DNA from: Thermoplasmatota archaeon
GTDB taxonomy: Archaea > Thermoplasmatota > Thermoplasmata > Thermoplasmatales > Thermoplasmataceae
Assembly: GCA_023487205.1 (NCBI GenBank)
Contig: JAMDBT010000051.1
Span: 17,203 to 81,202 of the forward strand
DNA: 64,000 nucleotides
Direction of reading: 5' to 3'
Each line of letters opens with the position of its first letter. Position 1 is the stretch's first letter. The notes under the pieces are model-generated. The model saw only the letters and a list, made by a program, of their open reading frames with translations, ran no database searches and was not told the DNA's origin. The position numbers and the translations under genes were made by a program. Below are positions 1-8,105 of the stretch, one piece after another.

Positions 1-1108
1 CCGATCCGGTTTGTCTGAAATGGTAATCTAGACTCGCGTCCCTTCCAATGTTGGCGTCTCCCTGTTTCACGTTGACCGAGAATGCAAGTTTGTCCCCGCA
101 GTATACGTGAAGAGGAGCTTCCCCACGATATTCCCTGTCAGTGTATTTTCCGCCCAGTTCTCGAGATAATTCCTCTGCGACAACGCCGCTCTGCATAACG
201 GTAGATCCTATGGTCTTGGGAACGTACATTGTCTTGAAATCCACGGCGTCTCCCACCCCGAAGATTTCCGGGAACTTTTCATTCTGCAGAGTCGCCTCTT
301 GAACGGGCATCAGGCAGTTCTTCTCCGCCAGCCCGGACTTGCAAACGAAACCCTGGCCCTTCATGGGCTGTGGCATAACAAGAAGGTTGTACTTCAGGAG
401 AGCGCCCTCTTCTGATGCAATCTCCCCATTCCTCTGGCTGACACGTTTCGGCGAAAAATTCTCAGTGCATGAAATATTCTTCCGACCCAGGACCTCCATC
501 ATTCTGGTTGAAACACTCCCAATCGGCAGTATCTCTTCTCCCGGGAAAAAGAACTTTATGTCTATCTTGTTCCTTACGCCTTTCCGGCCGAGAAATTCGT
601 CCGCCAGGACGGCAAACTCAAATGAAGATGTGGGAGAGTACACACTGTCCGGGCTTCCAATGACCAGGTCGCCTTCCGTCATACCATCCAGTAAGGTATG
701 CAGTTCTGCAGCGTGGTTAAAATCCTGAAAATGCTTAGCCTCTCCATCGGAACCGGGAATGTCTTCAGGTGAAGGCCTCAACCCTGATGCTATAACGAGG
801 TAATCATAATCGTACCTGTTCCCGGACTTAGTCAGTATGTTTTTATTGCGTGCGTCAACCCCCTCGACCGTGTCCCTGCGGTAAGAGATTTTGGAATTCA
901 GAAGGAACCGGACATCCTTGGAGTACTTTCTGTAGTCTCGTGATCCAAGCGAAATAGCCAGACCAGCAGGACGGTAGGAGAGTTTCGGCGAGTTTCCCAC
1001 AATCATGATTTCCGCGTTCTCGGGTGGTATCCTGGCACTCAGCTTGTTGGCGGTGCAAATCCCGCCAGTACCGTCCCCGACAATGATTATCCTCTTTGGT
1101 GCCACCAT
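1..1108 (-). CDS. FAD-dependent oxidoreductase, sulfide:quinone oxidoreductase-like (3' end outside the window)
   Basis: The reverse strand reads continuously from an ATG at 1108 to the window edge (369 codons), so the C-terminus is missing. The start carries a dinucleotide-binding fold, MVAPKRIIIVGDGTGG, followed by the SYRPAG segment common in sulfide:quinone reductases and type II NADH dehydrogenases, and later EIFGVGDAVDF, the FAD-contact motif near the end of this fold. Cysteines in GFVCKSG and NCLMP lie in the region where sulfide:quinone reductases keep a redox cysteine, but I cannot align them precisely. Family knowledge: such membrane-associated flavoproteins pass electrons from sulfide or NAD(P)H to quinone. 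The flavoprotein family is well supported; the substrate is not. Confidence 0.8.
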   Translation of the reverse strand, partial: MVAPKRIIIVGDGTGGICTANKLSARIPPENAEIMIVGNSPKLSYRPAGLAISLGSRDYRKYSKDVRFLLNSKISYRRDTVEGVDARNKNILTKSGNRYDYDYLVIASGLRPSPEDIPGSDGEAKHFQDFNHAAELHTLLDGMTEGDLVIGSPDSVYSPTSSFEFAVLADEFLGRKGVRNKIDIKFFFPGEEILPIGSVSTRMMEVLGRKNISCTENFSPKRVSQRNGEIASEEGALLKYNLLVMPQPMKGQGFVCKSGLAEKNCLMPVQEATLQNEKFPEIFGVGDAVDFKTMYVPKTIGSTVMQSGVVAEELSRELGGKYTDREYRGEAPLHVYCGDKLAFSVNVKQGDANIGRDASLDYHFRQTGS

Positions 1109-1298
1109 GAGATCACCAAAGCTCCAGCACATTCGCGATCTTCACCGTGAAATGGGTGGCAAGATTAAGCATCCGGCGGCATTATCGGTGAACATTATTT
1201 GTAGTTTGGTTTTTGGTGATCAGGTGGCCCGGGAGCACCTAGGAGACGAAAGCTGCCGATCTCGGGAGTGGAAGCAACCGCGAGATCAGCCGAAACCA

Positions 1299-1309
1299 AA
1301 TTATAAATC
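1299..1309 (+). promoter_or_regulatory. TATA box for the zinc-ribbon membrane protein gene
   Basis: An AAATTATAAAT element is centred about 27 bases before the ATG at 1331, the spacing expected for archaeal transcription starting at or next to the start codon (leaderless mRNA). There is no Shine-Dalgarno-like sequence between the box and the ATG. Confidence 0.55.
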
Positions 1310-1330
1310 AAGCCGGCTATTACCCGCTAA

Positions 1331-2260
1331 ATGAATTGTATAAGTTGCGGTGCAGAGTTACCGGAAGGGGCGCAGCTTTGTCCCGTGTGCAGTACAAAAA
1401 TACCCGGGACTCTTTCACAGAAATTGGCGGTCGGAATCGACCAGGCGGTGGGGAAGGACGGGGCAGCTGGGCCACTTGTTTCTGCAGCTAAATTCCAGGC
1501 AGCTGCTTCTTTCATCCCGCTCGTTATCATATCGATAATCTGGATCGGTTTTTTTTCCTTTGCCATTTTTGAGGGTCTTCCCGTTTGGATGGGTGCACCG
1601 TTTATAGGGCTGATCGTATTATTCTGGGCTTTTGGCTATTACCGGTGGAAGAGGCTGTCCAGGCTCGATCTGAGCAATCCACAGCAATACTACAAACAGG
1701 AATTCGACAGGAAATATGGCTCCAAAACCAAGAAAGTGTCTCCAGGAATAAACGCCATGGAGGGGGACAAGTTCCAGCTTCTCTCCGGTGAATCGATCGT
1801 CGGATTTGCAAGCCCAGTGTATCGTATGCAGAATACTGGGTCGATTGGACCAGTCGGAATAGAAAAGTACACCGAGAACGCAATCATCATTACAGACAGG
1901 CGCTTAGTATTCCTTACAGTTCCTATGCCTGGTCAGGGTGTTATTATCAATGGCGGTTCAATGGATATGTATAACGATGCGGTGAAGCGAAGAACGATCA
2001 GGGAACTTTCATCCAAATCGGTTGACCTTTTGAAATCTGGGTCAAACGTGGACCGCTTTCCTAATGACTACTACATTGACAGAAGCGATATCCAGGAATC
2101 TGCGTATCTGAAGGTCGTTGGGCCCGTAAGGTTCGCAAGTGCAGGTGCGGTAAGATTCCGCACTACCGGGGGGATGAAAGTGAGATACAGCATCATTGAC
2201 GAGGGCGATCTTGAAATGATAGTCTCTAACACAAACGCAGTCAAGAAACGCGTAATGTGA
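1331..2260 (+). CDS. membrane protein with N-terminal zinc ribbon, function unknown
   Basis: A 309-residue protein opening with a short zinc ribbon, MNCISCGAELPEGAQLCPVC, that has two CxxC knuckles. Two adjoining hydrophobic segments follow at about residues 57-100 and look like a helical hairpin. The rest, about 200 residues, is soluble and contains a stretch with alternating hydrophobics (ESIVGFASPVYR, then ENAIIITDRRLVFLTV) that resembles a PH-like or bacterial-PH fold; this is an impression only. The protein is probably anchored with its ribbon and C-terminal domain in the cytoplasm. It stands alone, with its own TATA box and no co-directional neighbour within 750 bases. No function can be assigned. 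Confidence 0.8.
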   Translation: MNCISCGAELPEGAQLCPVCSTKIPGTLSQKLAVGIDQAVGKDGAAGPLVSAAKFQAAASFIPLVIISIIWIGFFSFAIFEGLPVWMGAPFIGLIVLFWAFGYYRWKRLSRLDLSNPQQYYKQEFDRKYGSKTKKVSPGINAMEGDKFQLLSGESIVGFASPVYRMQNTGSIGPVGIEKYTENAIIITDRRLVFLTVPMPGQGVIINGGSMDMYNDAVKRRTIRELSSKSVDLLKSGSNVDRFPNDYYIDRSDIQESAYLKVVGPVRFASAGAVRFRTTGGMKVRYSIIDEGDLEMIVSNTNAVKKRVM

Positions 2261-2340
2261 ACATGCAGTTGATCAAGGAATCGCTGTTTTTGAAGTAAGG
2301 TAAGGACCACCTCCGCAACAATGCCGTACGTTGAGGTCGG

Positions 2341-2541
2341 TCAGATATCTTGCTCAACGTAATCCATCAGGGCTACTGCGTTGTTTTAATCCATTTTCTT
2401 TGCGGAGAACACAAAAACCACTTCTCTGTCACGACACAACTGCACTAAATCCGGAATGAAGGGATTTTGGTACAGCTCTGTGAAGCATCTTTCCTTGAAT
2501 CCCTCTACACTTCCCAGGAATTTTAAAGGGATTCCAGGCAT
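2341..2541 (-). pseudogene. remnant of a DUF488 (COG3189-type) protein, C-terminal part only
   Basis: On the reverse strand the frame from 2541 reads MPGIPLKFLGSVEGFKER, then a conserved-looking FTELYQNP and VVFVFSAKKMD, a TAA stop (2386-2388), then NNAVALMDYVEQDI and TGA at 2341-2343. DUF488 proteins end with an F-x-x-R-Y-x-x-E-L segment and a short strand followed by AKD-x-x-(H)NNA, and this order is matched. The N-terminal half is absent and the frame abuts the decayed YcaQ-like gene, so a deletion seems to have joined the two. The assignment rests on motif recall, not a search. Confidence 0.55.
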
Positions 2542-2886
2542 CTTTTCATGAAGGAGTGGTAAATCGGGTAATCCTCCATGAACACTACGGATGCAATTGG
2601 GTCCCAGTGCTCGAAGACCTTCTTCTCCTCCCAGAACAGTTTTTTAAGGTGGACAGCCGGAAACTCCCAATCCCATTCAAAGAGAAATCAAATGAGAAGG
2701 GGCCACGACGCGAACAGGATCTCACTGAACGTATGCAATGTCTCGCAGTAAAGGGACCATGGTATCGCCAGTTGCCTTGGCTGGCATTTTCCCGGAAAGG
2801 TGCTGTTTGGACACTGCAAGTCGCCTCGCAGTCTGCAGGGAAATGGAAATCACAGGACTCATGCGCGTACCAATGCGCGCATCCAT
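2524..2886 (-). pseudogene. decayed YcaQ/AlkX-type winged-helix DNA glycosylase (HTH_42 family)
   Basis: From an ATG at 2884-2886 the reverse strand reads ISLQTARRLAVSKQHL, then LLRDIAYVQ, a TGA (2722-2724), DPVRVVAPSHLISL, another TGA (2677-2679), and after a one-base frame change FEWDWEFPAVHLKKLFWEE, KKVFEHWDPIASVVFMEDYP, ending at a stop near 2523. This is the order seen at the start of YcaQ-like crosslink DNA glycosylases: a helix with ARRLAL, a (V)QxDP motif, a SH-hydrophobic segment and a FE-(Y/H)W-x-x-x-AS-hydrophobic-x-x-EDYP block. The first nonsense codon falls inside the catalytic QxD motif. Two stops, one frameshift and loss of the C-terminal half make it non-functional. Confidence 0.7.
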
Positions 2887-3025
2887 AATGATTCGACTAT
2901 TTCAAGCCCCCTCCGTGCTCAATCTCGGGATCCGAAACGACTTCGTCGGATGTGCATTCTTTAGGCGAACCAGGAACAGAAGTGCGCTGAAGGGGGAATC
3001 TTGTCCTGATCTGCAGTCGTGTACT

Positions 3026-3036
3026 AATTTATACTT
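3026..3036 (+). promoter_or_regulatory. TATA box for the APC permease gene
   Basis: An AATTTATACTT element is centred about 24 bases upstream of the GTG at 3054. It supports GTG as the start of a leaderless mRNA, since no in-frame ATG lies near the beginning of the conserved protein. Confidence 0.5.
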
Positions 3037-3053
3037 ACCAATGTTCCCCCACG

Positions 3054-4469
3054 GTGGCTGACGAACAAGCGCTGAAGAAAGACTCCATAGGTTTTGTCGG
3101 ACTTGTTTTCCAGAGCCTGACCTCCGTAGCTCCGCTCATGGACATGATCGCACTGATGACAGTCACCGCACTCTTCGCTCTTGCCTCAATGCCTCTGGCA
3201 TTTCTCCTTGCTTTTGTGCTTTCCTTCCTGACCACAAACACCATTTTCCAGTTCTCAAAAAAGATAGCCAGCAGCGGGGGTTACTACAGCTTTGTGGGCA
3301 ACGGGCTTGGATCGAGATCGGGTCTCTTTGCGGGCTGGATTTATCTATCCTACAATGCACTCGTCGTTCCGAATGTTGCCATCTTCTTTGGAGCATTGCT
3401 GGTTCCCGCTACGTTTGAGCTCGTCACGGGAACAGCACTTCCTGCATTCCTGTGGATCGTTCTCAGTCTTGTCCTGATCGCGTTTGTTTCTGGAATGGCA
3501 TACTGGGGGATCAGGCCATCGTTGAAGTACAGCGTCGTTACTGGAATAATAGAAGTCGCAGTAATGATTGTATTCAGTACCGTCGTGATTGTTACGTCTG
3601 GCTCAGCTAATACCCTTCAGGTATTTACTCCAACAATCGCCCACGGTGGTGGCCTCTCCGGGGTCGCGCTCGGCATGATATTCTCGATCACTTCCTTCGC
3701 TGGTTCCGGATCCTCGGTCACGCTTGGAGAAGAGGCAAGACTTCCGCACAGGACTATCGGCAGAGCCATTATCGTATCTGTTGTCATTTCTGGCACGGCA
3801 ATACTTCTTGCGGCATACGCACTGACCATAGGCTGGGGCACATCGGGTATGTCGGGTTTCGGGCTTCAGCTTATTCCCGGAATAATTGAATCGAAAACCT
3901 ATCTTGGCTGGGCAGGAGCCCTGATCGTGGTGATATTCGGAATAAACAGCTTCATGAATCTTGGGCTTTCCTACTTCAATGCAGGGGTCAGGTCGATGCA
4001 TGCGATGGCAAGGGACGGGGTGATTCTCCCGCGGAAGCTTGCCGCAGTCAATGAAAAGCGGGGAACACCGCACTTTGCCATAATCACCGAAACCGCCATA
4101 GCTATTGCGTTGTCTGTTCCCATCGCGCTGTGGATAGGACCGCTGGATGCCTTCCTCATCGAATTGGCTGCAGTCACTACCGGGTACCTCATAGTGCATA
4201 TTCTAGCCAACATTTCCCTGGGCATCTTCTTCAGGAAGATAGGAGAACTCAGTATTCTAAAGCACATCATTATTCCCGCCTCCTCCACTGCGGTTTTTCT
4301 TCTCACTTTATATTATTCCATAGGCTATAATTCGTTCCCCATAGACTACGGGGTAGTTGCAGTATTCTTGTGGGCTGTGGTCGGAGCAATCTATGTTTCA
4401 ACCCGCAAGGAAGAGAAAGTGAAGGGAGCGGCACTGCACAATGCGCTGCATAGTGAACCACAACTGTGA
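3054..4469 (+). CDS. APC-superfamily amino acid permease
   Basis: A 471-residue integral membrane protein with about twelve hydrophobic segments. The N-terminus (KKDSIGFVGLVFQSLTSVAP) and the glycine-rich FQ/SL-(S/T)-x-AP start of helix 1 are typical of amino acid-polyamine-organocation carriers, as is SSGGYYSFVGNGLG after helix 2 and the ITSFAGSGSSVTLGEEA segment in helix 6. Family knowledge: these are secondary transporters, usually proton-coupled, importing amino acids or polyamines. The start is GTG, set by a TATA box 24 bases upstream. The gene is monocistronic. The substrate cannot be read from sequence; peptide-scavenging Thermoplasmata carry many paralogues. Confidence 0.85.
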   Translation: MADEQALKKDSIGFVGLVFQSLTSVAPLMDMIALMTVTALFALASMPLAFLLAFVLSFLTTNTIFQFSKKIASSGGYYSFVGNGLGSRSGLFAGWIYLSYNALVVPNVAIFFGALLVPATFELVTGTALPAFLWIVLSLVLIAFVSGMAYWGIRPSLKYSVVTGIIEVAVMIVFSTVVIVTSGSANTLQVFTPTIAHGGGLSGVALGMIFSITSFAGSGSSVTLGEEARLPHRTIGRAIIVSVVISGTAILLAAYALTIGWGTSGMSGFGLQLIPGIIESKTYLGWAGALIVVIFGINSFMNLGLSYFNAGVRSMHAMARDGVILPRKLAAVNEKRGTPHFAIITETAIAIALSVPIALWIGPLDAFLIELAAVTTGYLIVHILANISLGIFFRKIGELSILKHIIIPASSTAVFLLTLYYSIGYNSFPIDYGVVAVFLWAVVGAIYVSTRKEEKVKGAALHNALHSEPQL

Positions 4470-4623
4470 TGGCGGGGTCATTGCTTTACTGGGGCGGGAA
4501 TAGCATTCCTATGCTTCCCGACTGGTTATGTGGAATATCTGGCGCTCCCATTGCTGATTTCATAGTTCGGTTGCGGACGATCTTCGCAGATCGTCACGTC
4601 AACGTCTCCCCGAGTACCTTCTC

Positions 4624-6339
4624 TTACTCTCCAAGGTATGGAACGTAGAGGTACTCGCCAACATATATTGTGCCAGATGAGAGGCCATTTGCGTCCTCCA
4701 CCAGATAGTAAAGGTTCCCGTTTCCATATGCGTCATAGGCTATTCCCCACAGGGAGTCTCCGCTCTGCACAGTGTAGTAATATCCCTGGGTCGGACTTTG
4801 TGAGGAAAAGGTGCTCGGAGTGGGGCTCAGGTAGTTCATTGCGACCCACCCAATCACGTTATTTGTGAACACCGCAGGTGCCCACACGTAGCCATTGTTA
4901 TCAACGAGACCGCCGAATTCAACGTATCCGGTTTGTCCATTATCGACCAGACCCAGGTCCTCATAGGATGTACCGGGGCCGCTATGCACATACAGTGCAG
5001 AGGCGGTTACGTACACTTCTGCAGAGGGCCAGAAATTCTCTGAAGAAGTGTAGTAACCTGATGGTCCATTATCCGTCAGGAATTCATCAGCTGCCCACCC
5101 GACAATGGATCCGAAAGTGACGGATACCCAGACGTACCCGTTATCAGACACCTTGCCCCCAAATCCTACGACGCCAGTGGATCCAGACGACTCTGATGCT
5201 AATATCGAGTATCCTGTACCCGGCCCGCCTCTCACGTTCAGCGATGAGACGGCCACAGCAACATTGTCTCCGGGATTATACTGCGGAGGCTGGCTGAACT
5301 GTATATTAACGTTCACGTTGGAACCGCTAACGCTCACCGTCCCCGATGCCGGGTTTGGAACATATCCATTGACATCAGGAATGCTGAACGAGTAAGATCC
5401 ATCGGGAATGCCGGTGAACTTCCACGAGCTTGATGTGGATTGGTACGTGTAGGGACTGCCGGTCTGCCCGTCAAAATTAATTGTCCACGTTGTATTATAA
5501 GGCAAGCCTGTTTCGGTGAAAGTGACCGAATAGGTTGGCGCGGGGGGAGATTGAACGCCGCCAATTTCCGCAATTACCGCATTAAGGCCAACCGCAAGCT
5601 TCCAGTCGTAAGATCCGTACGTGTAACCGCTGCTGCTGGATGACGCATACATCATCATGTCCCAAACGTCGTTTCCCACTCCGCCCGAGTATGTGGAGGA
5701 GGGATAGACCTGCCCGGCGTTATAGGCTGATCCAATGAGCATCGGATCCTGCCCGTATTTTGAAACCTCCGGGGATAGGTAATCGGCAGCAGCCTGGTAG
5801 ATTGAAGCTGCCGATCCCGTGTATGTGACTCCATTAGCCGCTGTGAAGGAACCGGTATATGCACCTTCCTGCATAACATTCCCTCCGCCCTGGCCACCGC
5901 TTGACTCCACTAGCATTATGGCATATATCAGGTCGGTGGGTACTGAGTACAGGGAAGAGGCCCCGCTGATGTCCCCCGCATAATTGCTCTCCTCGTATTG
6001 GACATCGCTCTCATAGGCGCTCAGCGAGCCCTGGGACGAGGAGGTTGGTTCGCCGTTAAATCCAGTTGCCGGATCGTTGAGGTTTATCGATGAAGTGGTC
6101 AGATCCCAGCTCATCTGCGAGCCAGAGGTTCCTGTAACAAGCCAGACTCCGTTTGCATTAGACCTGCCGTCAAGTCCGCTGTAATATGCCCAAGGCTCGG
6201 TGCTAAGATAAACGGTTACATTAGACGATGCTGTAGTATTGGATTCGCTACTTCGGAACTCAAATGCATTGGAGGAGGCGCCTATAAGAATTATGGAGGC
6301 GAGCGAGACCGCTATCGCTACTAGAATTAGCCTTTTCAT
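4624..6339 (-). CDS. secreted lysozyme-like (lytic transglycosylase fold) protein with two SH3b domains and a LysM domain
   Basis: A 571-residue exported protein. Residues 1-25 are a signal peptide (MKRLILVAIAVSLASIILIG). Residues about 115-255 form a transglycosylase/lysozyme-like domain: VPTDLIYAIMLVESSGG with the candidate catalytic Glu145, then DPMLIGSAYNAGQ (206-209 is the YNAG motif of the Slt family). Residues about 270-348 are a beta-sandwich module (VTFTETGLP start) recurrent in Thermoplasmata surface proteins. Two bacterial-type SH3 domains follow (about 358-423 with LNVRGGPGTGYS and 441-505 with LYVHSGPGTSYE), then a C-terminal LysM domain (521-568, YYTVQSGDSLWGIAYDAYG). SH3b and LysM bind peptidoglycan in bacteria; this class of archaea has none, so an outward-acting role against bacteria is my inference. 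It is monocistronic and convergent with the permease gene. Confidence 0.85.
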   Translation of the reverse strand: MKRLILVAIAVSLASIILIGASSNAFEFRSSESNTTASSNVTVYLSTEPWAYYSGLDGRSNANGVWLVTGTSGSQMSWDLTTSSINLNDPATGFNGEPTSSSQGSLSAYESDVQYEESNYAGDISGASSLYSVPTDLIYAIMLVESSGGQGGGNVMQEGAYTGSFTAANGVTYTGSAASIYQAAADYLSPEVSKYGQDPMLIGSAYNAGQVYPSSTYSGGVGNDVWDMMMYASSSSSGYTYGSYDWKLAVGLNAVIAEIGGVQSPPAPTYSVTFTETGLPYNTTWTINFDGQTGSPYTYQSTSSSWKFTGIPDGSYSFSIPDVNGYVPNPASGTVSVSGSNVNVNIQFSQPPQYNPGDNVAVAVSSLNVRGGPGTGYSILASESSGSTGVVGFGGKVSDNGYVWVSVTFGSIVGWAADEFLTDNGPSGYYTSSENFWPSAEVYVTASALYVHSGPGTSYEDLGLVDNGQTGYVEFGGLVDNNGYVWAPAVFTNNVIGWVAMNYLSPTPSTFSSQSPTQGYYYTVQSGDSLWGIAYDAYGNGNLYYLVEDANGLSSGTIYVGEYLYVPYLGE

Positions 6340-6415
6340 GAAAAGTTAAATGCCCAAATGAGTATGTAAATTTTTTCTTGCTGCGAGTTTAAGTATCTTT
6401 AGGCAGGCAGTTTGA

Positions 6416-6490
6416 CGGGCCCGGTGGGATTCGAACCCACGATCACCGACTTAGAAGGACGGTGCCTTATCCAAACTAGGCCACGGACCC
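6416..6490 (-). tRNA. tRNA-Arg (anticodon TCT)
   Basis: The reverse strand folds as a 75-nt tRNA: acceptor GGGTCCG paired with CGGGCCC (one G-T pair), D arm, anticodon loop CTTCTAA giving anticodon TCT, T arm GTGGG/CCCAC around TTCGAAT, discriminator G. The anticodon stem CCGTC/GTCGG has one T-T mismatch. CCA is not encoded. Confidence 0.93.
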
Positions 6491-6561
6491 GGGAATACGT
6501 AATGCTGGTCGCACTTTAAATTATTATGTGAACATCAAGACCCGGTCCATTCGCTTCGCTA

Positions 6562-6858
6562 ATGATGGAAAAGGAATGGGACACACCTAATAGGTCTGAT
6601 GCCATTAATGTGTCCGTGGAAACATCCACAATTTCAATCACATTGAGCCTTAAACTGCCGGATCAGAGAATGCTGGCGGAATCAATAATGCCAGACCTTG
6701 CATCAAAGGGAAGCAGGGTCTCCATAGACTTTGAGGAGAAGGACGGAAAATTTCACATTTATATACGCGCCGCCGATGATGTTGCATTGCGAGCAGCCTT
6801 AGGGACTGTGTCAAGGCAACTGATGACTGCCCTGAAGGTCAGCAAAGGAGTGAAATGA
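6562..6858 (+). CDS. pcc1: KEOPS complex subunit Pcc1
   Basis: A 98-residue protein with the Pcc1 pattern: a beta strand (STISITLSLKL), the helix PDQRMLAESIMPDL, a strand with SRVSIDFEEKDGKFHIYIRAADDVALRAAL and a final amphipathic helix (TVSRQLMTALKV). Pcc1 is the dimerising subunit of KEOPS, which makes N6-threonylcarbamoyladenosine at position 37 of ANN-decoding tRNAs. Its stop overlaps the region just ahead of prefoldin beta with no gap, a pairing conserved in many archaea, which strengthens the call. Two ATGs lie side by side at the start; the N-terminal 15 residues are not conserved and the true start could be slightly downstream. Confidence 0.8.
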   Translation: MMEKEWDTPNRSDAINVSVETSTISITLSLKLPDQRMLAESIMPDLASKGSRVSIDFEEKDGKFHIYIRAADDVALRAALGTVSRQLMTALKVSKGVK

Positions 6859-7224
6859 TTGGAACAGAATCCTTCAGAACAAGTTCAGAACCAACTTAGG
6901 CAGGCACAGCAGATAGAACTTCAGCTTGAGCAGACAGCCTCCCAGAAGTACCAACTAGACTTGAGGATAAAGGAACTGGATAAGACCCTGAGAGAACTTG
7001 AAGAGGTGTCGTCGGAATCTCCCCTGTACAAGGCTGTCGGCATGATTGTCTACCAGGTCAGTGATCGCGCGAAACTCAAGAGTGAACTGGAAGAGCAGAA
7101 GGAGCTTAGTGAAATCAGGACAAAGACACTCGATAAGCAGCAGAAAGTCCTGGAAGACAAGTACAAGGAGATAGAGCAGTCCCTCAGGCAGAGCTACAGT
7201 TCCCTGAAGAAGGGAGGGGATTGA
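6859..7224 (+). CDS. pfdB: prefoldin beta subunit
   Basis: A 121-residue, almost entirely helical protein: an N-terminal coiled coil rich in Q/L/E (QNQLRQAQQIELQLEQ), a central beta-hairpin region with SPLYKAVGMIVYQV, and a C-terminal coiled coil (LDKQQKVLEDKYKEIEQSL). This is the beta-prefoldin layout. Prefoldin is a jellyfish-shaped hexamer (two alpha, four beta) that captures unfolded proteins in the cytosol and hands them to the thermosome. The start is TTG at 6859, immediately after the pcc1 stop and preceded by AAAGGAG about nine bases upstream, so it is translated within the operon from a real ribosome-binding site. Confidence 0.9.
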   Translation: MEQNPSEQVQNQLRQAQQIELQLEQTASQKYQLDLRIKELDKTLRELEEVSSESPLYKAVGMIVYQVSDRAKLKSELEEQKELSEIRTKTLDKQQKVLEDKYKEIEQSLRQSYSSLKKGGD

Positions 7225-7233
7225 TTCACTGAA

Positions 7234-8055
7234 ATGCAGGATTCCCGTCCCCTAGTGCCGGTTAGGATCAACAGGGTTGGCGTCCTGGAGGTCAGGATAC
7301 ACATCCCTTACACCTCGGATTCGTATTTTATATCCAATGCCTTTTCCAGCATTCTTTTTCCAGTCGATGTGAAAAGACGCGGTGCACATCTGCCTGAAGT
7401 CGCGCCACAGGTTTCATATCCAGAGGGAAAAGTCACGGAATTGCAGGAACTCTTCACGGTTTCAGAACATGTTTCTACTGGCTTGAAAGGGGGGCAGGCA
7501 GAACCTCCCGAAGTCTCCGTACAGGCAGAGGTCACGGAATTTGCAACGGGGAGGTCCTTTACCGTTTATTCTGAATCGCTGGGTGGGAAGATTTCTGGCT
7601 ACGGGCTGGAAATGGTTGGGATAAATGCCTGTCCGTGCGCGCAGGCGACAATTGCAAGGAAGACGAGTGTCATTCATGCAAGTTCTTCGGCAGGGTCGGA
7701 TATAATCTCGCATAATCAAAGGATTCGCGTAACCGTGATGGTCAAATCGGAAACGCTAGTTCCGTTTACAGATTTTTTCAGCATCGTGTCAGGGGCATCC
7801 AAGGGACCTCTCTCTACCGTCCTGACGCCAGATGCAGAAGCAGACCTCCTGCTTTCAATTCATAGAAGGCCGGCGTTCGTGGAGGACGTGGCAAGGGATA
7901 TTGCAGCCGGCATCGCCGGGATCAGTCAAATTCCCGCGAAAGATAAACTCAAAGTGACATGCAGAAGTATGGAAAGCATCCATCCTCATGACCTGTACGC
8001 CGAGATAGATTCGACCTTTGGCGAAATCAGGAATTCTCTGAAGAATGCATTGTAG
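7234..8055 (+). CDS. mptA: GTP cyclohydrolase MptA/FolE2 family (COG1469)
   Basis: A 273-residue enzyme of the GTP cyclohydrolase IV/IB family. Diagnostic segments are RINRVGVLEVRIHIPY near the start, VDVKRRGAHLPEV, the cysteine-bearing GINACPCAQA and the HNQRIRVTVMV motif whose His is a metal ligand in this family. MptA makes 7,8-dihydroneopterin 2',3'-cyclic phosphate from GTP for tetrahydromethanopterin-type cofactors; FolE2 relatives feed 7-deazaguanine (archaeosine) synthesis. Sequence alone does not separate these roles. It begins nine bases after pfdB and so belongs to the pcc1-pfdB operon, and it faces ribH, another user of GTP-derived pterin-like chemistry. Confidence 0.85.
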   Translation: MQDSRPLVPVRINRVGVLEVRIHIPYTSDSYFISNAFSSILFPVDVKRRGAHLPEVAPQVSYPEGKVTELQELFTVSEHVSTGLKGGQAEPPEVSVQAEVTEFATGRSFTVYSESLGGKISGYGLEMVGINACPCAQATIARKTSVIHASSSAGSDIISHNQRIRVTVMVKSETLVPFTDFFSIVSGASKGPLSTVLTPDAEADLLLSIHRRPAFVEDVARDIAAGIAGISQIPAKDKLKVTCRSMESIHPHDLYAEIDSTFGEIRNSLKNAL

Positions 8056-8105
8056 TCAAGTTTCTTCTTCGCTTACCCGTGAAACCATCGCCGCAGATGA
8101 GTGAA

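Noticed and set aside
2556..3061. Forward-strand open frames of 107-110 codons between the zinc-ribbon and permease genes
   Set aside because: Their translations lack any protein-like pattern and lie opposite the YcaQ/DUF488 remnants, which explain the sequence better.
3603..4199. 198-codon reverse frame inside the APC permease gene
   Set aside because: A shadow of the permease codons; low-complexity charged translation and no family pattern.
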